Assembly: GCA_019313025.1 (NCBI GenBank)
Contig: JAFDCA010000558.1
Coordinates: 1 to 7,281, forward strand
Direction of reading: 5' to 3'
DNA length: 7,281 nt
From: Deltaproteobacteria bacterium
GTDB taxonomy: Bacteria > Desulfobacterota > Desulfobacteria > Desulfobacterales > UBA11574
A model generated the notes under the pieces. The model had not been told where the DNA came from. It searched no databases and worked only from the letters and a program-made list of their open reading frames with translations. The position numbers and the translations under genes are program-made. Positions 5,540 through 7,281 of this stretch are shown piece by piece. How positions within the stretch are numbered: position 1 is the stretch's first letter; the number at the start of each line of letters is the position of its first letter.

Positions 5540-7087
5540 CTATAACTCAGGTCCCCAACTCCCGGATTCGTAAAGATAAAGCATCTCTGATCGGTAGCCG
5601 CATGTTTCACATTCATTTAAGATCGGTGTCAAGAACGACCAGCAGCTCTCGATGCTATCTTGTCGCCAAAAAAGCATCTGATCCCCCAGCATGCAGTCGA
5701 TGAGCACTTTTTCATAGGCATCCAGAACCGGCCCGGCATAATTTTGATGATACGAAAAATCCATGGTGACGGACCGCAGGCATACCCTCGCACCCGGATT
5801 TTTTGTCTGAAATGTAAGGGTGATTTTCTCGTCCGGGTAAATACCGAGTATGAGTCGGTTGGCATTAATGGTCTCTCCAAGGGTTTTTCGGAACATGGAA
5901 TGAGGCACCTCTTTAAATTCGATAACGATCTGTGTTCTTTTCTCGGCCAGACGCTTTCCGGATATCAGGTAAAAAGGAACCCCCTGCCATCGCCAGTTGT
6001 CGATAAAAATCTTCATTTTGGCATAGGTCGGTGTCAGAGAGTAAGGATTTATGCCCGGTTCTTCCCGATACGCCGGGACCGGATTTTCATCAATTTCACC
6101 CCGGCCGTATTGACCGAGTACAATATGTTCCCGGAGTTTATCAATGGGAAAAGGCCTTAGAGAACGAAATACTTTTAATTTTTCATCTCTTACACGGTCC
6201 GCTTCAAACTGTGAAGGTGCTTCCATGGCGGTATGGGCCAGCAGCTGCATCATATGGTTTTGAAACATGTCCCTGATAACCCCCGATTGTTCATAATAGC
6301 CTGTCCGATGTTCCACGCCCAAAGTTTCCGAAGCAAGGATGCTCACATGATCAATATATCTTCGGTTCCATATAGGCTCGAAAATAGCATTGGCAAAACG
6401 AAACATCAGGATGTTCTGGACCGTCTCTTTTGCCAGGTAGTGGTCAATCCGGAAGATCTGGTGTTCCTGGAGATACCTGCCGATATTCTGATTGAGTTCA
6501 ACGGCGGTTTTCAGATTACGGCCAAAAGGTTTTTCGATCACCACCCGTGACCAACTGTTGCCATTTTTGTTTTCATTGCACAGACCCGTCTCACCCAACA
6601 TTTGAATCACCGGCTGATAAAGCGTCGGCGGCAGGGCCAGATAAAAGATTCTGTTTCCTCGGGTGTCGTGCTTTTGATCCAAATCTTTCAAAAATTCGGA
6701 AAGATTTAAAAAAGAATCGCGTTCTTCATAATCAACGGACAGGTATGTCAGCGTATCGGAAAAACCTGCCCATTGTGTCTGGTCTAAAACATTTTTGGCA
6801 CCCAAAGCATTTTTCATCCGGTCTTTGAACTGTCGTTCGCTCATTTTTGTGCGACCGCATCCCACAATCTGAAACGAATCCGGCATCCCATCATTTACGT
6901 ACAGATTGAAAAGGGCGGGAACCAATTTTCTGGCAGTCAAGTCACCTGTGGCACCGAAAATAACGATGGTGCAGGGTTCGATGTTCTCGACCCCCAAGCA
7001 GTCTTCGGGGCTAAGTTCTAGATCCGGCACCTTTGCGTTGATGGTAATGCTTTGCGGGTCGTAATTTTGTTTATCACGATTTTCCAT
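5540..7087 (-). CDS. zwf: glucose-6-phosphate 1-dehydrogenase
   Basis: Oxidises glucose-6-phosphate to 6-phosphogluconolactone with NAD(P)+, the entry step of the oxidative pentose phosphate pathway. The 515-residue product has the usual length plus an N-terminal extension of about 37 residues before the coenzyme fold. Motifs: GATGDLTARKL (45-55, Rossmann coenzyme loop), EKPFGR (185-190), the active-site signature RIDHYLAKE (213-221, usually RIDHYLGKE) and GVPFYLISGKRL (369-380), ending in the typical GSWGP. Two spots differ from the common consensus: Ala for Gly at 219 and Ile at 375, where bacterial enzymes usually have Arg in FYLR(T/S)GK. The catalytic Asp-His pair (215-216) and Lys378 are present, so activity is expected. 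ATG 7087 is chosen over the in-frame GTG at 7096 because AAGAG (7096-7100) sits 8 nt before the ATG and overlaps the GTG. Its pathway partner pgl lies beyond the glycan cassette. Confidence 0.96.
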   Translation of the reverse strand: MENRDKQNYDPQSITINAKVPDLELSPEDCLGVENIEPCTIVIFGATGDLTARKLVPALFNLYVNDGMPDSFQIVGCGRTKMSERQFKDRMKNALGAKNVLDQTQWAGFSDTLTYLSVDYEERDSFLNLSEFLKDLDQKHDTRGNRIFYLALPPTLYQPVIQMLGETGLCNENKNGNSWSRVVIEKPFGRNLKTAVELNQNIGRYLQEHQIFRIDHYLAKETVQNILMFRFANAIFEPIWNRRYIDHVSILASETLGVEHRTGYYEQSGVIRDMFQNHMMQLLAHTAMEAPSQFEADRVRDEKLKVFRSLRPFPIDKLREHIVLGQYGRGEIDENPVPAYREEPGINPYSLTPTYAKMKIFIDNWRWQGVPFYLISGKRLAEKRTQIVIEFKEVPHSMFRKTLGETINANRLILGIYPDEKITLTFQTKNPGARVCLRSVTMDFSYHQNYAGPVLDAYEKVLIDCMLGDQMLFWRQDSIESCWSFLTPILNECETCGYRSEMLYLYESGSWGPEL

Positions 7088-7095
7088 GGTATTCA

Positions 7096-7102
7096 CTCTT
7101 TT
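7096..7102 (-). promoter_or_regulatory. zwf ribosome binding site
   Basis: AAAAGAG on the minus strand lies 8 nt upstream of ATG 7087. Its last G is the first base of the alternative GTG start at 7096, which therefore has no room for its own binding site. This decides the start. Confidence 0.6.
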
Positions 7103-7195
7103 CAGAATTTAAAATGGTCTTAATACATTGGCCTTTAGAAAACGTTCCCGCTTCATGTACATAGCAGTTGCCAAAAATATGGTCCGATCGAATGC

Positions 7196-7281
7196 TTAAC
7201 GGTCACGATTTACCGCAAGCCGCCGGATGATTTCGTTGAGGTCGGGAAGCTGTCTGAGCAAATTAGAGCGCGTTAAAGACA
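7196..7281 (-). CDS. C-terminal tail of an unidentified gene, cut by window edge
   Basis: A minus-strand frame enters at the right edge and runs 27 codons to a TAA at 7198-7196, ending LLRQLPDLNEIIRRLAVNRDR. The composition (alternating Leu/Ile with Arg and Glu, amphipathic helix-like) looks like real protein. The 108-bp distance to the zwf start is compatible with an upstream gene in the same direction. Too little is present to assign a family, and a chance open frame of this length cannot be excluded. The rest of the gap up to zwf holds only the zwf ribosome binding site, an 8-bp palindrome (ATGTACAT) and no promoter that I can support. Confidence 0.4.
   Translation of the reverse strand, partial: SLTRSNLLRQLPDLNEIIRRLAVNRDR

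Noticed and set aside
7094..7096. GTG start for zwf, three codons upstream
   Set aside because: The only plausible ribosome binding site overlaps this GTG and is spaced correctly for the ATG at 7087.
7155..7162. ATGTACAT palindrome upstream of zwf as an operator
   Set aside because: Eight bases only, no second site and no promoter elements I can place around it.
7148..7164. Possible further repeat copy upstream of zwf (CCGCTTCATGTACATAG)
   Set aside because: The first 12 positions resemble the repeat head (CCGCTTCAGGTA) and the preceding bases are similar too, but the match fades after that. Too short to claim without a genome-wide profile.

Overview
All recognisable genes in this window lie on the minus strand, so reading order runs from high to low coordinates. 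The order is: a 27-residue tail of an unknown gene (right edge), glucose-6-phosphate dehydrogenase (zwf), a TVP38/DedA-type membrane protein, a membrane GT2 glycosyltransferase, a large GT-C + GT2 fusion glycosyltransferase, and 6-phosphogluconolactonase (pgl, cut by the left edge after 227 codons). Base composition is moderate, close to half GC by eye. Start sites carry ordinary GGAG/AGG-type ribosome binding sites, so this is a bacterium. The gene types (TIGR04283-like GT2 domain, TVP38 protein, zwf/pgl) would fit a Gram-negative anaerobe such as a member of the Desulfobacterota. That placement is an impression and was not tested.

Two functions are interleaved. Zwf and Pgl catalyse the first two steps of the oxidative pentose phosphate pathway: glucose-6-phosphate to 6-phosphogluconolactone with NAD(P)H formation, then hydrolysis to 6-phosphogluconate. 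They are about 4.9 kb apart, separated by a three-gene membrane glycan cassette. Within the cassette, the GT2 gene and the fusion gene share an ATGA stop/start overlap and are almost certainly translationally coupled. The TVP38 gene ends 69 bp (or 12 bp, with a less likely start) before the GT2 gene. The cassette looks like machinery that polymerises or modifies a lipid-linked or exported glycan, but its product cannot be read from the sequence.

The non-coding stretches are unusual. The 312-bp gap between the fusion gene and pgl holds a 199-bp element with 23-bp inverted ends (22/23 identical). It has a hairpin near its centre and a 31-codon small ORF inside one arm. A shortened, diverged copy of one arm lies directly downstream of zwf, about 4.7 kb away, and a weak partial resemblance occurs upstream of zwf. 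This is evidence for an interspersed repeat family whose nature (mobile miniature element, REP-like repeat or regulatory RNA element) I cannot name. It is the most distinctive signal here. I see no tRNA, rRNA, CRISPR array, insertion sequence or phage gene.
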